Of a DNA stretch of 64,000 nucleotides, positions 1 to 11,208 are shown in pieces. Source of the DNA: Chromohalobacter canadensis (GTDB taxonomy: Bacteria > Pseudomonadota > Gammaproteobacteria > Pseudomonadales > Halomonadaceae). Under the pieces are notes generated by a model, which did not search any database, was not told the DNA's origin, and saw only the letters and a program-made list of their open reading frames with translations. A program made the translations under genes and the position numbers. The number at the start of each line of letters is the position of its first letter. Position 1 is the stretch's first letter. The DNA is taken from contig NZ_CP140151.1 of NCBI RefSeq assembly GCF_034479555.1, positions 1,116,001 to 1,180,000 on the forward strand, written 5' to 3'.

Positions 1-1113
<1,113 letters not shown>

Positions 1114-1180
1114 TTATCGGTTGGTTTGACTCATGTAGCGCTCGGCCATGGCGCAAGAGCGCGCCACACTCCGGCACGCC

Positions 1181-1738
1181 TCAATCGCGCAGTACCTCGC
1201 CGCTTGCCAGATCACGGATCGTGCTCGGCCGCGCGTACCCGCCAAGCGCCCCATCGACGAGCGTCACCGCCTCGCCGAAGGCCGCACGTATATCGTCGGC
1301 GCTCATCGCAGGCGGCTCTCCGGCGCGATTGGCCGAGGTCGAGACCAGCGGACCGCCGAAGGCGTTGCACAATGCTTGTACCAGGGGATGATCGCTGACA
1401 CGTACCGCCAGGGTGGCGTGCTCACCGCGCAACAACGGGCGTGCCCGCCCGTTGTCAGGTATCAGCCAGGTTGTGGGCACCATTTGGCTGGCCGCCAGGC
1501 GCGTACGCTGCGTCTCGTCGAGCCCTTCCAGCCAGGGAGCCAGTTGAGACACGGCCCCGGCGATCAGGATCAGCCCCTTGGCAGGATCGCGTTGCTTGAG
1601 TTCGATCAGCCGCGCCAGCGCGGCATCGTCATCGGGATCACAGCCCAGCCCCCACACCGCTTCGGTGGGATAGGCCACGATGGCGCCACGGCGCAAGGCC
1701 GCCACGGCGTGACTGAAAGTGTCGGAGGTTTCTGACAT
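1181..1738 (-). CDS. tsaC: Threonylcarbamoyl-AMP synthase
   Basis: This is a YrdC/Sua5-family protein that makes threonylcarbamoyl-AMP from threonine, bicarbonate and ATP, the first step of t6A37 tRNA modification. The N-terminal pattern AIVAYPTEAVWGLGCDP and the ELKQRD-KGLILI segment are the family signature, and STSANRAGEPP lies near residue 140. I start at the ATG giving MSETSDTF (185 residues, the usual TsaC length); an in-frame TTG at 1768 would add 10 residues, but neither start has a strong ribosome site. The gene sits between dprA and hemF, a common gammaproteobacterial order. Confidence 0.95.
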   Translation of the reverse strand: MSETSDTFSHAVAALRRGAIVAYPTEAVWGLGCDPDDDAALARLIELKQRDPAKGLILIAGAVSQLAPWLEGLDETQRTRLAASQMVPTTWLIPDNGRARPLLRGEHATLAVRVSDHPLVQALCNAFGGPLVSTSANRAGEPPAMSADDIRAAFGEAVTLVDGALGGYARPSTIRDLASGEVLRD

Positions 1739-1849
1739 GGCGAAGGATGTCGCTTCACGGCGATACAAGGTAGAGCCATCTTATCACGCACCTGGAGGAA
1801 AACGCCGCGCCACGCTGTCGCAGGCGACCTGACAACCACCAAAACGTGC

Positions 1850-3004
1850 CTAGCATGTAGTCCGTCGAACCCACCCCCCACTGACCTGCGCCGCCTGGCC
1901 GTCGAGCTCCAGCTCCAGCAGGCGCATCTGGCATCCGCCGACATCCAGCTCGCTGCGCTCGACGAGCACATCCAGCGGCGTGGGAGCCTTGTCCAACAGC
2001 GCCAGTAACGGATCCTGAGGCACATCGGAGAGCGCCGGTGCTTCTGCACGCGCCGCTGGCATCGCAATGTCGGACTCGGGCGGCGCCGCGTTCAGCGCCT
2101 GCCAATGGCCGAGTTGCTCGAGAATATCGTCGCGCCCGCACACCAGAGAAGCACCGTCGCGGATAAGTCCCAGGTTGCCACGCGCCTGCACGTTGTGCAG
2201 CGAGCCGGGAATCGCGAAGACCTCGCGGTTCTGCTCCATCGCCAGCCGCGCGCTGACCAGCGAACCGCTCTTCTCGGCCGCCTCGACGACCAAAACGCCC
2301 AACGATAGCCCGGTGATGATGCGATTGCGGCGCGGGAAATAGCGCGCATGGGCGCGCGTCTCGGCAGGATGTTCGGAGAGCAGCAGGCCGCCTTCGTCGA
2401 GCAGACGACGATACAGGCCTGCATGGCGAGGTGGATAAATCACATCCACGCCGCAGCCGAGTACCGCAATGCTACGTCCGCCCGCATCCAACGTCGCCCG
2501 CTGGGCCGCACCATCGACACCCAGCGCCATGCCGCTGACGATGCCGAATCCGGCACCCACGAGTTCGCGGGCGAAGAAGGCCGCATTGTCGCTGCCTTCA
2601 CGGGTCGGACGCCGCGTGCCGACCATGGCCAGGCCCGGCAGATCGAGGGCGCCCAGGTCGCCCTTGGCCCATAGCAGCGCCGGTGGATCGACGATTTCAT
2701 CGAGCAAGGCGGGCCAGGCCGGATGACCGGGATACAAGAGATGATGCGATGGCTGGCTCGCCTCCCATTCCAGGGCCACCGTGACCGGTGCCTCCAGAGG
2801 ACTCTTCGCGGGGTGCTCGAGCCAGTACCTCAGCGTGTCGCGCGGTCCGGCAGGCATCGCCGTGAGCCAAGCGTCGGGCCAGTTATCAGCCACGCCTTGC
2901 GCGGCCAGTTCACGGCGGATGACCGCCAGACGCCGTGCGCCGAGTTTGGGGAGATGCGCCAGGGCACACCACTCTCTCGCTGTCATCATGCGCACCTTCC
3001 TCAC
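1850..3004 (-). CDS. dprA: DNA-processing protein DprA
   Basis: DprA/Smf loads RecA on incoming single-stranded DNA during natural transformation. The 384-residue protein has a SAM-like N-terminal region (to about 80), the Rossmann-like core with MVGTRRPTREG, SGMALGVDGAAQRATL and AVLGCGVDVIYP, then SLVSARLAMEQNREVFAIPG, and a C-terminal winged-helix DML1-like domain after a variable linker near 290-320. The annotated start is a GTG overlapping the stop of the upstream LysM-type gene (GTGA). A start at the internal MMTAREW is equally possible. It is translationally coupled to that gene and upstream of tsaC. Confidence 0.93.
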   Translation of the reverse strand: MRKVRMMTAREWCALAHLPKLGARRLAVIRRELAAQGVADNWPDAWLTAMPAGPRDTLRYWLEHPAKSPLEAPVTVALEWEASQPSHHLLYPGHPAWPALLDEIVDPPALLWAKGDLGALDLPGLAMVGTRRPTREGSDNAAFFARELVGAGFGIVSGMALGVDGAAQRATLDAGGRSIAVLGCGVDVIYPPRHAGLYRRLLDEGGLLLSEHPAETRAHARYFPRRNRIITGLSLGVLVVEAAEKSGSLVSARLAMEQNREVFAIPGSLHNVQARGNLGLIRDGASLVCGRDDILEQLGHWQALNAAPPESDIAMPAARAEAPALSDVPQDPLLALLDKAPTPLDVLVERSELDVGGCQMRLLELELDGQAAQVSGGWVRRTTC

Positions 3005-3912
3005 CGTGCTTCCAATGACGTCAACACACTCCGCTCGGGGGTGCTCACGCCATCGCCGACTTCCAGTGGCCGCGAGGCCTCCATGACCAGCGCATAGCTG
3101 ACCCGCTCGAAGCTCTCGAACACCATCGCCATGCCGCCGGGCTCGCCCGCCAAATGCAAGGTGTCACCTTCGAGTGGATCGCTCACCTGCGCCGGCGAGG
3201 CATCCAAGGCCAGCACAGCCCCCGGCATAATGCCATTCCTGCGCCCCAGATCGAGCGTCACAATGGTGTGCCGGCCGACATAGTTCACGCCTTCGGGCAC
3301 GCCCAGAATCTCGCCATCGACGGCACGGTCTGGAACATGAGGGGAAAACGTCAGAGAAAGGGGCTCTTCGCGATACGGCAGCAGACGATCGCCGGGGCGT
3401 ATTTCCTGACGCGCCTTGCGCACCTCGAAGACATCCAGGTCGCCTTCGCGTCTCACCCAGCGGGCCTCGCCCACCGCGCGCAACTCGATACCCAGCAGTT
3501 CGTCGCTTTCCGGGTCATGGTAGACCGAGCCAGGCCGATAGATGGCACGTCGCACGGCACGCGAGCGCGCGGCCTCCTCGCCTGCGCGGACATAAAACCG
3601 GTCGCCACTGCCGATCAGTTGATGTCCCTCCTCGCCCGCGACGACATAGGGCGTATCATCCAGCGTGGCCCGCGAGTCGATGAGGCGATATTCGTTCAGG
3701 AAGGGCGCCACCGTCTGGCGCTCGATGGTGGGGGCCGTCTCGCTCGGCGGCACTTCACGCACACGTGGGGACAGATGCACGACCTCACGCGCTTCATCGC
3801 GTTCCTCGGCGGCATAGACCGAGCCGACAATAGCGACCAGTGCCAACCCGAGTCCCACTCGCATACCGCTGCGCCACCACCCGGCAGCGCTCCCGCCATA
3901 TCCTGCCCACAT
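3001..3912 (-). CDS. Exported protein of the dprA-linked LysM family, LysM domain missing
   Basis: The protein matches the conserved C-terminal body of the LysM protein normally encoded beside dprA: LSPRVRE near residue 45, then PYVVAGEEGHQLIGSGD, YRPGSVYHDPESDELLGIE, EIRPGDRLLP and LGRRNGIMPGAVLAL. The LysM domain that normally lies between signal peptide and this body is absent: the signal peptide (hydrophobic VGLGLALVAIVGSVYAAEE) runs almost directly into LSPRVRE. I chose the ATG at 3912, which has an AGAAGAG ribosome site; the upstream in-frame extension has none. It is divergent from def and heads the dprA-tsaC-hemF-aroE run. Cell-wall role is inferred from relatives only. Confidence 0.8.
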   Translation of the reverse strand: MWAGYGGSAAGWWRSGMRVGLGLALVAIVGSVYAAEERDEAREVVHLSPRVREVPPSETAPTIERQTVAPFLNEYRLIDSRATLDDTPYVVAGEEGHQLIGSGDRFYVRAGEEAARSRAVRRAIYRPGSVYHDPESDELLGIELRAVGEARWVRREGDLDVFEVRKARQEIRPGDRLLPYREEPLSLTFSPHVPDRAVDGEILGVPEGVNYVGRHTIVTLDLGRRNGIMPGAVLALDASPAQVSDPLEGDTLHLAGEPGGMAMVFESFERVSYALVMEASRPLEVGDGVSTPERSVLTSLEAR

Positions 3913-4161
3913 GATCGTCTCTTCTTCTGAGTGCTGGCACGTCAACCTGCCACTGCCCGAGGCTCTCGACCCTCGGCATGCGTCAGGACGCACTGCTATA
4001 CTTTTCACATGTTCCGTCGCCCTGCTTCACCGCTGCTGGCGACGCACCGCCTAGCCGTTCGCTATCGGCGGCATCGGCGCCCTTTCGGTTCCGTTCCTGC
4101 CGGTGGCGCATTACACTAGCGGACAAATTTCACGTGACAGCATAACGGTTTTCTTAACGCC

Positions 4162-4674
4162 ATGGCCAAGCTGACCATTCTCGAATTTCCCGACGGACGC
4201 CTGCGCAACAAGGCAGCGCCTGTCGAGACCGTCGACGACGAGATCCGTACGCTGGTCGACGACATGCTCGACACCATGTACGACGCCCAGGGCATCGGCC
4301 TGGCCGCGACCCAGGTCGATGTGCACCGCCGTGTCATCGTCATGGATGTCAGCGACGATCGCTCACAGCCCCGCGTACTGATCAATCCCGAATACACTCC
4401 GCTGGGTGAGGAACGCGAGCCCATGCAGGAGGGCTGCCTGTCGATTCCCGACCATTATGCCGAGGTACCGCGTGCGTTGCGGGTATCGCTCAAGGCACTG
4501 GATCGCGATGGCACGCCTTACGAGCTGGAGGCCGATGGTCTGCTCGCCCACTGCATCCAACATGAGTGCGATCACCTCGAAGGCACGCTGTTCGTCGACT
4601 ATCTCTCGCCGCTCAAGCGCGACCGAATCATGAAAAAGATGCAGAAACGCCACAAGGCCATGCAGGACGCCTGA
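4162..4674 (+). CDS. def: Peptide deformylase
   Basis: Def removes the formyl group from N-formylmethionine of nascent proteins. All three metal-site motifs are present: GIGLAATQ near residue 46, EGCLSIP near 91 (Cys ligand), and QHECDHLEG near 134 (the HExxH motif). At 170 residues it is the normal type I length. It begins the def-fmt-rsmB run. The divergent promoter region with the LysM-family gene is 3913-4161. Confidence 0.98.
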   Translation: MAKLTILEFPDGRLRNKAAPVETVDDEIRTLVDDMLDTMYDAQGIGLAATQVDVHRRVIVMDVSDDRSQPRVLINPEYTPLGEEREPMQEGCLSIPDHYAEVPRALRVSLKALDRDGTPYELEADGLLAHCIQHECDHLEGTLFVDYLSPLKRDRIMKKMQKRHKAMQDA

Positions 4675-4707
4675 GGCCACGCCACCCTCACGCCTCGCAC
4701 TCGCCAA

Positions 4708-4731
4708 ACGGGCCGGCATTTGCCGGCCCGT
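4708..4731. repeat. Perfect inverted repeat between def and fmt
   Basis: ACGGGCCGGCA and its exact complement are separated by TT, making an 11-bp GC-rich stem. There is no T-run after it, so it is more likely an mRNA-stabilising or attenuating hairpin within a def-fmt transcript than a strong terminator. Confidence 0.5.
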
Positions 4732-4774
4732 GGCATTCATCCAGGTCCCGCAAGCCGTTACGGAAGTCCGCCCG

Positions 4775-5749
4775 ATGTCCCAGTCTCTGCGCGTCGCATT
4801 CGCCGGCACGCCCGATTTCGCCGCCGCCAGCCTCGCGGCACTGCTCGAAAGCCGCCACGAGGTGGTCTCGGTGCATACCCAGCCCGACCGTGGCGCGGGA
4901 CGCGGGCGCAAGCTCAAGCCCAGCCCGGTCAAGGCACTGGCGCTCGACCACGACCTGCCCATCCATCAACCGACCACGCTCAAGGACGCCGCTGCTCGGC
5001 AGGCGCTCGCCGACTGCAACGCCGACGTGCTGGTCGTGGTCGCCTATGGGTTGATCCTGCCGCAAGCGGTGCTCGATATCCCGCGCCTGGGCTGCCTCAA
5101 CGTGCATGCCTCGCTGTTGCCTCGTTGGCGCGGCGCGGCGCCCATTCAGCGCGCCATCGAAGCCGGCGACACGCGTAGCGGAGTGACCATCATGCAGATG
5201 GACGCCGGCCTCGATACCGGCGACATGCTGCTGGTGCGCGACACGCCGATCACCGCGACGACCACCAGCGGCGAGCTGCACGACCGTCTTGCCACGTTGG
5301 GCGGAAAGGCCATCGTCGAAGCGCTCGACGCCCTGTCGGACACGGGCCTGGCCGCGACGCCACAGCCGGCGGAGGGCGTCACCTACGCCACCAAGCTCAG
5401 CAAGGCCGAGGCCGAGCTCGATTTCACACGCCCTGCCGCCGAACTCGCCGACCGCGTGCGTGCCTTCAACCCCTGGCCGGTGGCCTGGACACGCCTCGCC
5501 GACGAGCCACTACGCCTGTGGTTGGCCGAGCCAGCCCCCGACAACGGCACCGCCGCGGCCCCCGGCACGCTACTGGAGAGCACCCCGGACGCCCTGCGCA
5601 TCGCCTGCGGCCCCGACGGCACTCAGGTGCTGCACATCACCCGCGCCCAACTGCCCGGCGGCAAGCCGCTCGCGGTGCGCGATCTGCTCAATGCCCGTGG
5701 CGAGCGCTTTGCTCCGGGACAGCTACTGGGTCAGGAGACCACCTCATGA
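4775..5749 (+). CDS. fmt: Methionyl-tRNA formyltransferase
   Basis: Fmt formylates initiator Met-tRNA with 10-formyltetrahydrofolate. The start gives MSQSLRVAFAGTPDFAA and is preceded by GGAAG. The catalytic block N-x-H with SLLPRWRGAAPIQRAI near residue 110-125 and the following GVTIMQMDAGLDTGDML segment are diagnostic, and a C-terminal OB-like tRNA-binding domain follows. Length 324 residues is normal. The stop overlaps the rsmB start by ATGA, so fmt and rsmB are coupled. Confidence 0.98.
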   Translation: MSQSLRVAFAGTPDFAAASLAALLESRHEVVSVHTQPDRGAGRGRKLKPSPVKALALDHDLPIHQPTTLKDAAARQALADCNADVLVVVAYGLILPQAVLDIPRLGCLNVHASLLPRWRGAAPIQRAIEAGDTRSGVTIMQMDAGLDTGDMLLVRDTPITATTTSGELHDRLATLGGKAIVEALDALSDTGLAATPQPAEGVTYATKLSKAEAELDFTRPAAELADRVRAFNPWPVAWTRLADEPLRLWLAEPAPDNGTAAAPGTLLESTPDALRIACGPDGTQVLHITRAQLPGGKPLAVRDLLNARGERFAPGQLLGQETTS

Positions 5750-7062
5750 GTACACCGGATATTCGCGCCGTCTGCGCCTCCGCCCTGGCCCCCGTGCTCG
5801 ACGGCAAGGGGTCATTGAACGCCCTCGATAGCGCCTTGGAATCCGCTGGCGTTGAAGGACGTGATCGCGGCCTGGCCAAGGCGCTGTGCTTCGGTGTCTG
5901 CCGTACGCTGCCTCGCCTCGAGGCGCTGTCCAAGATCCTGCTGCGCCAGTCATTCAAGCGCCGCGACCAGGACATCCAGGCGCTGTTGCTGCTCGGCCTC
6001 TATCAGCTCCTGTACATGCGTGTCCCCCCTCATGCCGCCGTGGGCGAAACCGCCGGGGCCGCTCGTGCGCTGGGCAAGGGCTGGGCCACGCGCGTACTCA
6101 ATGGCTGCCTGCGCCGCTTTCAGCGCGATACTCAGGCGCTTCAAGCGCAGGTCGACCGCGACCCGAGCATCGCGCTGCTGCATCCCGAGTGGATGCTCAC
6201 ACGTTGGCGCGAGGCCTGGCCCGACGACTGGCGCGAACTGGCCGAGGCCAACAATCAGCCCGGCCCCATGACCCTGCGCGTCAATCGTCGCCACGTAGAT
6301 CGCGAAACGTACTTGGCCCGCTTGCGGGACGCCGGCCTGGCCGCCGACCCTACGCCGTACGCGCCGGATGGCGTGACCTTGCAGGAAGCCTGCGACGTGC
6401 GCGCCCTACCCGGCTTCAGTGAAGGCGCGGTGAGCGTGCAGGACGAGGCCGCCCAGCTGACCGCACCACTACTCGAACCAACCCTGGCCACGACGCCCGG
6501 CGCTCGCGTGCTGGATGCATGCAGCGCCCCCGGCGGCAAGACCGCACATCTGCTCGAAGCCTTCGATCTCGAACTCACCGCCCTGGACAGCGACGCCGAG
6601 CGGCTCGGCCGCGTCGACGCTACCCTGACGCGCCTCGGGCTCGAAGCTACCACATTGGCCGCCGACGCCAGCCGTCTCGAGTGGTGGGATGAACAACCTT
6701 TCGACGCCGTGCTGCTCGACGCGCCCTGCTCAGGCACCGGTGTCATTCGCCGCCACCCGGACATCAAGCGCCTGCGTCGTCCCAGCGATATCCGCGAGCT
6801 CGCTGCGCTACAGGCCCGCCTGCTCGATACGCTCTGGATGACCCTAGCCCCCGGCGGCACGCTGCTATACGCCACCTGCTCGGTGATGCCCGAAGAGAAC
6901 GTAGATCAGATCGCCGCCTTCCTTGCCCGCACCCCGGATGCCAGCGCCGACGAACTCAACGTCGACTGGGGCCGCCCCGCGGGCGCCGGGCGCCAGCTCC
7001 TGCCGCGCATCGAAGGTCACGATGGCTTCTTCTACGCGCGTTTGCGCAAGACCACGGCGTAA
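5746..7062 (+). CDS. rsmB: 16S rRNA m5C967 methyltransferase
   Basis: RsmB (Sun) methylates C967 of 16S rRNA with S-adenosylmethionine. The 438-residue protein has an N-terminal NusB-like domain (to about 140), then the Rossmann methyltransferase with DACSAPGGKT, the PC motif LDAPCSGTG and the TC motif ATCSVMPEEN that holds the second cysteine. The start is the ATG overlapping the fmt stop. The order def-fmt-rsmB-trkA is common in gammaproteobacteria, here with pncA and a dodecin inserted before trkA. Confidence 0.97.
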   Translation: MSTPDIRAVCASALAPVLDGKGSLNALDSALESAGVEGRDRGLAKALCFGVCRTLPRLEALSKILLRQSFKRRDQDIQALLLLGLYQLLYMRVPPHAAVGETAGAARALGKGWATRVLNGCLRRFQRDTQALQAQVDRDPSIALLHPEWMLTRWREAWPDDWRELAEANNQPGPMTLRVNRRHVDRETYLARLRDAGLAADPTPYAPDGVTLQEACDVRALPGFSEGAVSVQDEAAQLTAPLLEPTLATTPGARVLDACSAPGGKTAHLLEAFDLELTALDSDAERLGRVDATLTRLGLEATTLAADASRLEWWDEQPFDAVLLDAPCSGTGVIRRHPDIKRLRRPSDIRELAALQARLLDTLWMTLAPGGTLLYATCSVMPEENVDQIAAFLARTPDASADELNVDWGRPAGAGRQLLPRIEGHDGFFYARLRKTTA

Positions 7063-7130
7063 CCGCCGGCGTACACCGCTGCCGACTTGCCAGCAGCGTA
7101 CGCGGCTTCGATACTGAGGGTATCTCACCC

Positions 7131-7793
7131 ATGTGTGGAGCCCTCGTGTTGCAGGATGCCCTCGAGATCATCGATACGCGTTGCGCCCTGCTCGTCGTCG
7201 ACGTGCAAGGCGACTTCATGCCTGGCGGGGCGCTGGCCTGCGCCGATGGCGATGCCATCCTGCCGGGGCTGAGCCAGTTGCTCGGCGAGCGACGTTTCGC
7301 GCACGTCGTGGCGACCCAAGACTGGCATCCCGCACGACACGTCTCCTTCGCCAGCGAGCATGCGGGCTATCAGCCCTTCGATACCCTCGACCTATACGGC
7401 GAGCCGCAGACCCTGTGGCCCGATCACTGCGTGCAGAACACGCCCGGCGCCCGTCTGCATCCCGGGCTCGACTGGGCACCGGTGGATCTGATCGTGCGCA
7501 AGGGATGCGACCCACGCGTCGATTCCTACAGCGCCTTTCGCAACAACCTGGGGCCCGATGGCACACGCCCCACCACGGGGTTGACCGGCTGGCTACGCGA
7601 ACGCGGCGTCGACAGCGTCTATCTCTGCGGTCTGGCGCGTGACGTATGCGTATTGTGGAGCGCCGAGGACGCCGTCGCCGCGGGCTTCAAGACACGCTTT
7701 CTGTGGCCGCTGACGCGCCCAGTTACCCATGACACGGACGCCGCCACGCGGCAGCGTCTCACTCGGCTCGGTGTCGAGATCATCGGCGCTTGA
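7131..7793 (+). CDS. pncA: Nicotinamidase
   Basis: This cysteine hydrolase of the isochorismatase-like fold deamidates nicotinamide to nicotinate for NAD salvage. The catalytic triad is visible as Asp24 (VVDVQGDF), Lys124 (VRKGCDP) and Cys173 ([10 protein letters not shown]). The metal-binding segment [12 protein letters not shown] near residue 62 and WPDHCVQNT near 96 fit PncA specifically. Length 220 is normal. It lies 68 bases after rsmB on the same strand. Confidence 0.94.
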   Translation: MCGALVLQDALEIIDTRCALLVVDVQGDFMPGGALACADGDAILPGLSQLLGERRFAHVVATQDWHPARHVSFASEHAGYQPFDTLDLYGEPQTLWPDHCVQNTPGARLHPGLDWAPVDLIVRKGCDPRVDSYSAFRNNLGPDGTRPTTGLTGWLRERGVDSVYLCGLARDVCVLWSAEDAVAAGFKTRFLWPLTRPVTHDTDAATRQRLTRLGVEIIGA

Positions 7794-7828
7794 GCCACCC
7801 ATCGCACTTGAAGCGCAAGGAGAACGCC

Positions 7829-8035
7829 ATGAGCGATCACGTCTATAAACACATCGAGCTGACCGGCTCCTCCCCGGACGGTATCGAGCAAGCCGTGAAC
7901 AATGCCCTGGAAAAGGCCCGCGAGACATTGCACGGCATGCGCTGGTTCGAGATCACCGACACTCGCGGCCACCTCGAGGACGGACGCGTGGGCCACTGGC
8001 AGGTCACGCTCAAGGTCGGCCTAGCGCTCGATTGA
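7829..8035 (+). CDS. Dodecin, small flavin-binding protein
   Basis: A 68-residue protein starting [15 protein letters not shown]. It has the dodecin fold signature: one helix ([12 protein letters not shown]) followed by strands with LHGMRWFEI and [13 protein letters not shown]. Dodecins form hollow dodecamers that bind riboflavin, FMN or coenzyme A and are thought to buffer flavins. The start is set by AAGGAG eight bases upstream. It follows pncA by 35 bases and is probably read with it. Confidence 0.93.
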   Translation: MSDHVYKHIELTGSSPDGIEQAVNNALEKARETLHGMRWFEITDTRGHLEDGRVGHWQVTLKVGLALD

Positions 8036-8065
8036 ATGCCACCGGGCGTCATGACACGCCGCCGT

Positions 8066-8089
8066 GGCGCCCCTGTCATTGGGGGCGCC
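8066..8089 (+). terminator. GC-rich hairpin after the dodecin gene
   Basis: GGCGCCCC and GGGGCGCC are separated by 8 bases between the dodecin gene and trkA. There is only a weak T tract further on, so termination may be partial. Confidence 0.4.
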
Positions 8090-8135
8090 GCCTGGTTTAT
8101 GCTACGCGCCAGTCACTGAGCGCGGATTCTCTCGC

Positions 8136-9509
8136 ATGAAGATCATCATCCTCGGCGCCGGCCAAGTCGGCGGCACACTGGCCGAACACCTGGCCAGCGA
8201 AGAAAACGACATCACCGTCGTCGATGTCGACACCAAACGCCTGCGCGAACTGCACAACCGTCTGGACATCCGTACCGTGGTGGGTACGGCATCCTATCCC
8301 ATGGTGCTGCGTCAGGCGGGCGGCGAGGATGCCGACATGCTGATCGCGGTGACCAACTCCGACGAAGTCAACATGGTCGCCTGTCAGGTCGCGCATACGC
8401 TGTTTCGTACTCCGACCAAGATCGCCCGCGTCCGCGCCACCGCCTATCTGACACGCAAGGGCTTGTTTTCCCACGACGCGATCCCCGTCGATGTATTGAT
8501 CAGTCCCGAGCAGGTGGTCACCGACCATATCCGCCGCCTGATCGAATACCCTGGCGCCCTGCAGGTACTCGACTTCGCCGGCAGCCTGGCCCAGCTGGTG
8601 GCGGTCAAGGCTTACTACGGCGGGCCACTGGTGGGCCAAGAGCTTGGCTTCTTGCGCCGCCACATGCCCAACGTCGACACCCGCGTGGCGGCGATCTATC
8701 GCCGCAATCGCGCACTCATCCCGCGTGGCGACACGGTCATCGAGGCCGACGACGAGGTGTTCTTCATCGCTGCGCGCAAGGACATCCGCGCAGTGATGAG
8801 CGAGATGCGCAAGGTCGATCGTGACTTCCGTCGGGTAATCATCGCGGGCGGCGGCAACATCGGCGAACGCCTCGCCGAGACGCTCGAACACAACCACCAG
8901 GTGAAAATCATCGAGCATGAGCTGGAGCGCTGCACGGTGCTCTCGGAGCGTCTCGACCGCACCGTGGTGCTGCACGGCAGCGCGACCAGCAAGCGCCTGC
9001 TGCTGGAAGAGAACATCGAGGATTGCGACATCTTCTGCGCGCTCACCAACGACGACGAGGTCAACATCATGTCGTCGATGCTGGCCAAGCGTCTGGGTGC
9101 CAAGAAGGTCTTGACGCTGATCAACAACGCGGCCTATGTAGACCTCGTTCAGGGCGGCGAGATCGATATCGCCATCTCGCCGCAACAAGCCACCATCGGC
9201 GGCTTGCTCACCCATGTGCGGCGCGGCGACATCGTTAACGTGCACTCACTGCGCCGCGGCGCCGCCGAGGCCATCGAGGCCATCGCCCACGGCGACTCGC
9301 GTTCCTCCAAAGTGGTGGGACGCACCATCGACGAGATCGACTTGCCCAGCGGCACTACCATCGGCGCCATCGTACGCGGCAAAGAGGTCATCATCGCCCA
9401 CGACGATGTCGTGGTGGAAAGCGGTGACCACGTGATTCTCTTCGTCATCGACAAGCGCCGTATTCGCGATGTCGAGCGCCTCTTCCAGGTGGGGCTGACG
9501 TTCTTCTGA
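8136..9509 (+). CDS. trkA: Trk potassium uptake regulatory NAD-binding protein
   Basis: TrkA is the cytoplasmic gating subunit of the TrkH/TrkI K+ channel complex. The 457-residue protein shows the duplicated RCK layout: the first NAD-binding motif [13 protein letters not shown] at residue 7, a TrkA-C domain, then a second NAD motif [13 protein letters not shown] near 239 and a second TrkA-C domain. The start gives MKIIILGAG. It precedes trkH by 46 bases, so both are likely cotranscribed. K+ uptake is the first response of halophiles to salt shock. Confidence 0.97.
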   Translation: MKIIILGAGQVGGTLAEHLASEENDITVVDVDTKRLRELHNRLDIRTVVGTASYPMVLRQAGGEDADMLIAVTNSDEVNMVACQVAHTLFRTPTKIARVRATAYLTRKGLFSHDAIPVDVLISPEQVVTDHIRRLIEYPGALQVLDFAGSLAQLVAVKAYYGGPLVGQELGFLRRHMPNVDTRVAAIYRRNRALIPRGDTVIEADDEVFFIAARKDIRAVMSEMRKVDRDFRRVIIAGGGNIGERLAETLEHNHQVKIIEHELERCTVLSERLDRTVVLHGSATSKRLLLEENIEDCDIFCALTNDDEVNIMSSMLAKRLGAKKVLTLINNAAYVDLVQGGEIDIAISPQQATIGGLLTHVRRGDIVNVHSLRRGAAEAIEAIAHGDSRSSKVVGRTIDEIDLPSGTTIGAIVRGKEVIIAHDDVVVESGDHVILFVIDKRRIRDVERLFQVGLTFF

Positions 9510-9555
9510 TGAGTATTCGCTCACGCACGCCCCCCGTTTCGGCAAGGCGACTGCC

Positions 9556-11004
9556 ATGAGCTTTCTGGTGATCCTGAGGATCGTCGGGCTATTGCTCATG
9601 CTGTTCAGCCTGACCATGGTACCACCGGTGGTGATTTCGTTGATTTTCGACGACGCCACCTGGGACGCCTTCGTCATCGGGCTGGGCATCACTTTCATCA
9701 CCGGGGCGCTGCTGTACTGGCCTGCGCGCAATGCGCGTCGCGAACTGCGTACCCGCGATGGCTTTCTGATCACCGTGATGTTCTGGAGCGTACTGGGGCT
9801 GTTCGGTTCGCTGCCGCTGATGCTCGCCGCGGATCCCTCGCTGTCGTTCACCGACGCCGTGTTCGAATCGTTTTCCGGCCTCACCACCACCGGTGCCACC
9901 ATTCTCACCGGCATCGACCTGCTGCCCGAATCGATCCGCTTCTATCGCCAGCAACTACAGTGGCTAGGCGGCATGGGGATCGTGGTGCTGGCAGTGGCGA
10001 TCCTGCCGACACTCGGCATCGGTGGCATGCAGCTCTACCGCACCGAGATTCCGGGACCGCTCAAGGACTCCAAGCTGACGCCACGTATCACCGAAACCGC
10101 CAAGGCCCTGTGGTACATCTATGCCGCCCTGACCCTGACGTGTTTCCTGGCATATTGGCTGGCGGGCATGAGCTGGTTCGACGCCATCGGGCATAGCTTC
10201 TCGACCGTCGCCATCGGTGGCTTTTCGACCCACGACGCCAGCATCGGCTATTTCGACAGCGCCACCATCGAGCTGATTTGCGTGTTCTTCATGATCGTCT
10301 CGTCGCTGAGCTTCGGGCTGCACTTCGCAGTGTGGCGCGAGAAGCGCCTGAGCCATTATTTGCTCGACCCCGAATTCCGTTTTTTCGTGATCTTCCTGGC
10401 GCTGCTGATCACCATCACCATCGCCACGCTCATGTTGAGCGGCACCTACGACGACACCCTGGGACTGCGCCACGGCTTGTTCGAGGTAGTGTCGGTGGCC
10501 ACCACTACCGGTTTCGGTGTCGCCGACTTCACCGTCTGGCCGGGCGTGTTGCCATTCATGCTGTTCATCGCCGCTTTCGTCGGCGCCTGCTCGGGCTCCG
10601 CTGGCGGGGGCATGAAGGTGATTCGCATCCTGTTGATCCTCAAGCAGGGCCTGCGCGAGATTCACCGCCTGATTCACCCCAATGCGGTGTTTTCAGTCAA
10701 AGTCGGCAAGATGCGTATTTCCAGCGGCGTGGCCGAAGCCGTGTGGGGCTTCTTCTCCGCTTATATGCTGCTTTTCGTGCTGATGTTGATGATCTTACTC
10801 GCCACCGGGCTGGATCAGGTGACGGCCTGGTCGGCGGTGGGCTCGGCGCTCAACAACCTGGGTCCGGGACTGGGTGGTGTGGCCGAGCATTACGGCGACA
10901 TGCCTGATCTCGCCAAGTGGACCCTGGTGATGGCCATGATGTTCGGGCGCCTGGAGATCTTCACCATCCTGGTGTTGTTCACGCCTGCGTTCTGGCGACG
11001 CTGA
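9556..11004 (+). CDS. trkH: Trk potassium uptake channel subunit
   Basis: A 482-residue inner-membrane protein of the TrkH/KtrB superfamily with many transmembrane helices. The four pore loops with filter-like glycines are visible: SGLTTTGATIL (about 111), FSTVAIGGFSTHD (about 216), VATTTGFGVADF (about 315) and SALNNLGPGLGG (about 430). It conducts K+ when assembled with TrkA, encoded just upstream. It could be TrkI-type in halomonad naming; sequence alone does not settle trkH against trkI. Confidence 0.95.
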   Translation: MSFLVILRIVGLLLMLFSLTMVPPVVISLIFDDATWDAFVIGLGITFITGALLYWPARNARRELRTRDGFLITVMFWSVLGLFGSLPLMLAADPSLSFTDAVFESFSGLTTTGATILTGIDLLPESIRFYRQQLQWLGGMGIVVLAVAILPTLGIGGMQLYRTEIPGPLKDSKLTPRITETAKALWYIYAALTLTCFLAYWLAGMSWFDAIGHSFSTVAIGGFSTHDASIGYFDSATIELICVFFMIVSSLSFGLHFAVWREKRLSHYLLDPEFRFFVIFLALLITITIATLMLSGTYDDTLGLRHGLFEVVSVATTTGFGVADFTVWPGVLPFMLFIAAFVGACSGSAGGGMKVIRILLILKQGLREIHRLIHPNAVFSVKVGKMRISSGVAEAVWGFFSAYMLLFVLMLMILLATGLDQVTAWSAVGSALNNLGPGLGGVAEHYGDMPDLAKWTLVMAMMFGRLEIFTILVLFTPAFWRR

Positions 11005-11208
11005 GCCAGCGCGACACGATTCACCATTAAATGGCATTATTTCGGCATTTTCGTGCTGTTTAAAACAATCGCCTCTTCCCTCTTCCACTAAAGATCAAAG
11101 CTTTCGAGGCCGATTCCCCGAGTGTCGCGGCGGCGGCGATGCTACCATGCGCGCTTCCCGACCCGCCGCGACGGGCCGTCATCCATTTTTCAGCCTCGAG
11201 AGAGAGTC

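Noticed and set aside
8097..9245. Long open frame (382 codons) on the minus strand
   Set aside because: It lies entirely opposite trkA, has no family pattern, and its composition is that of an antisense shadow in GC-rich DNA.
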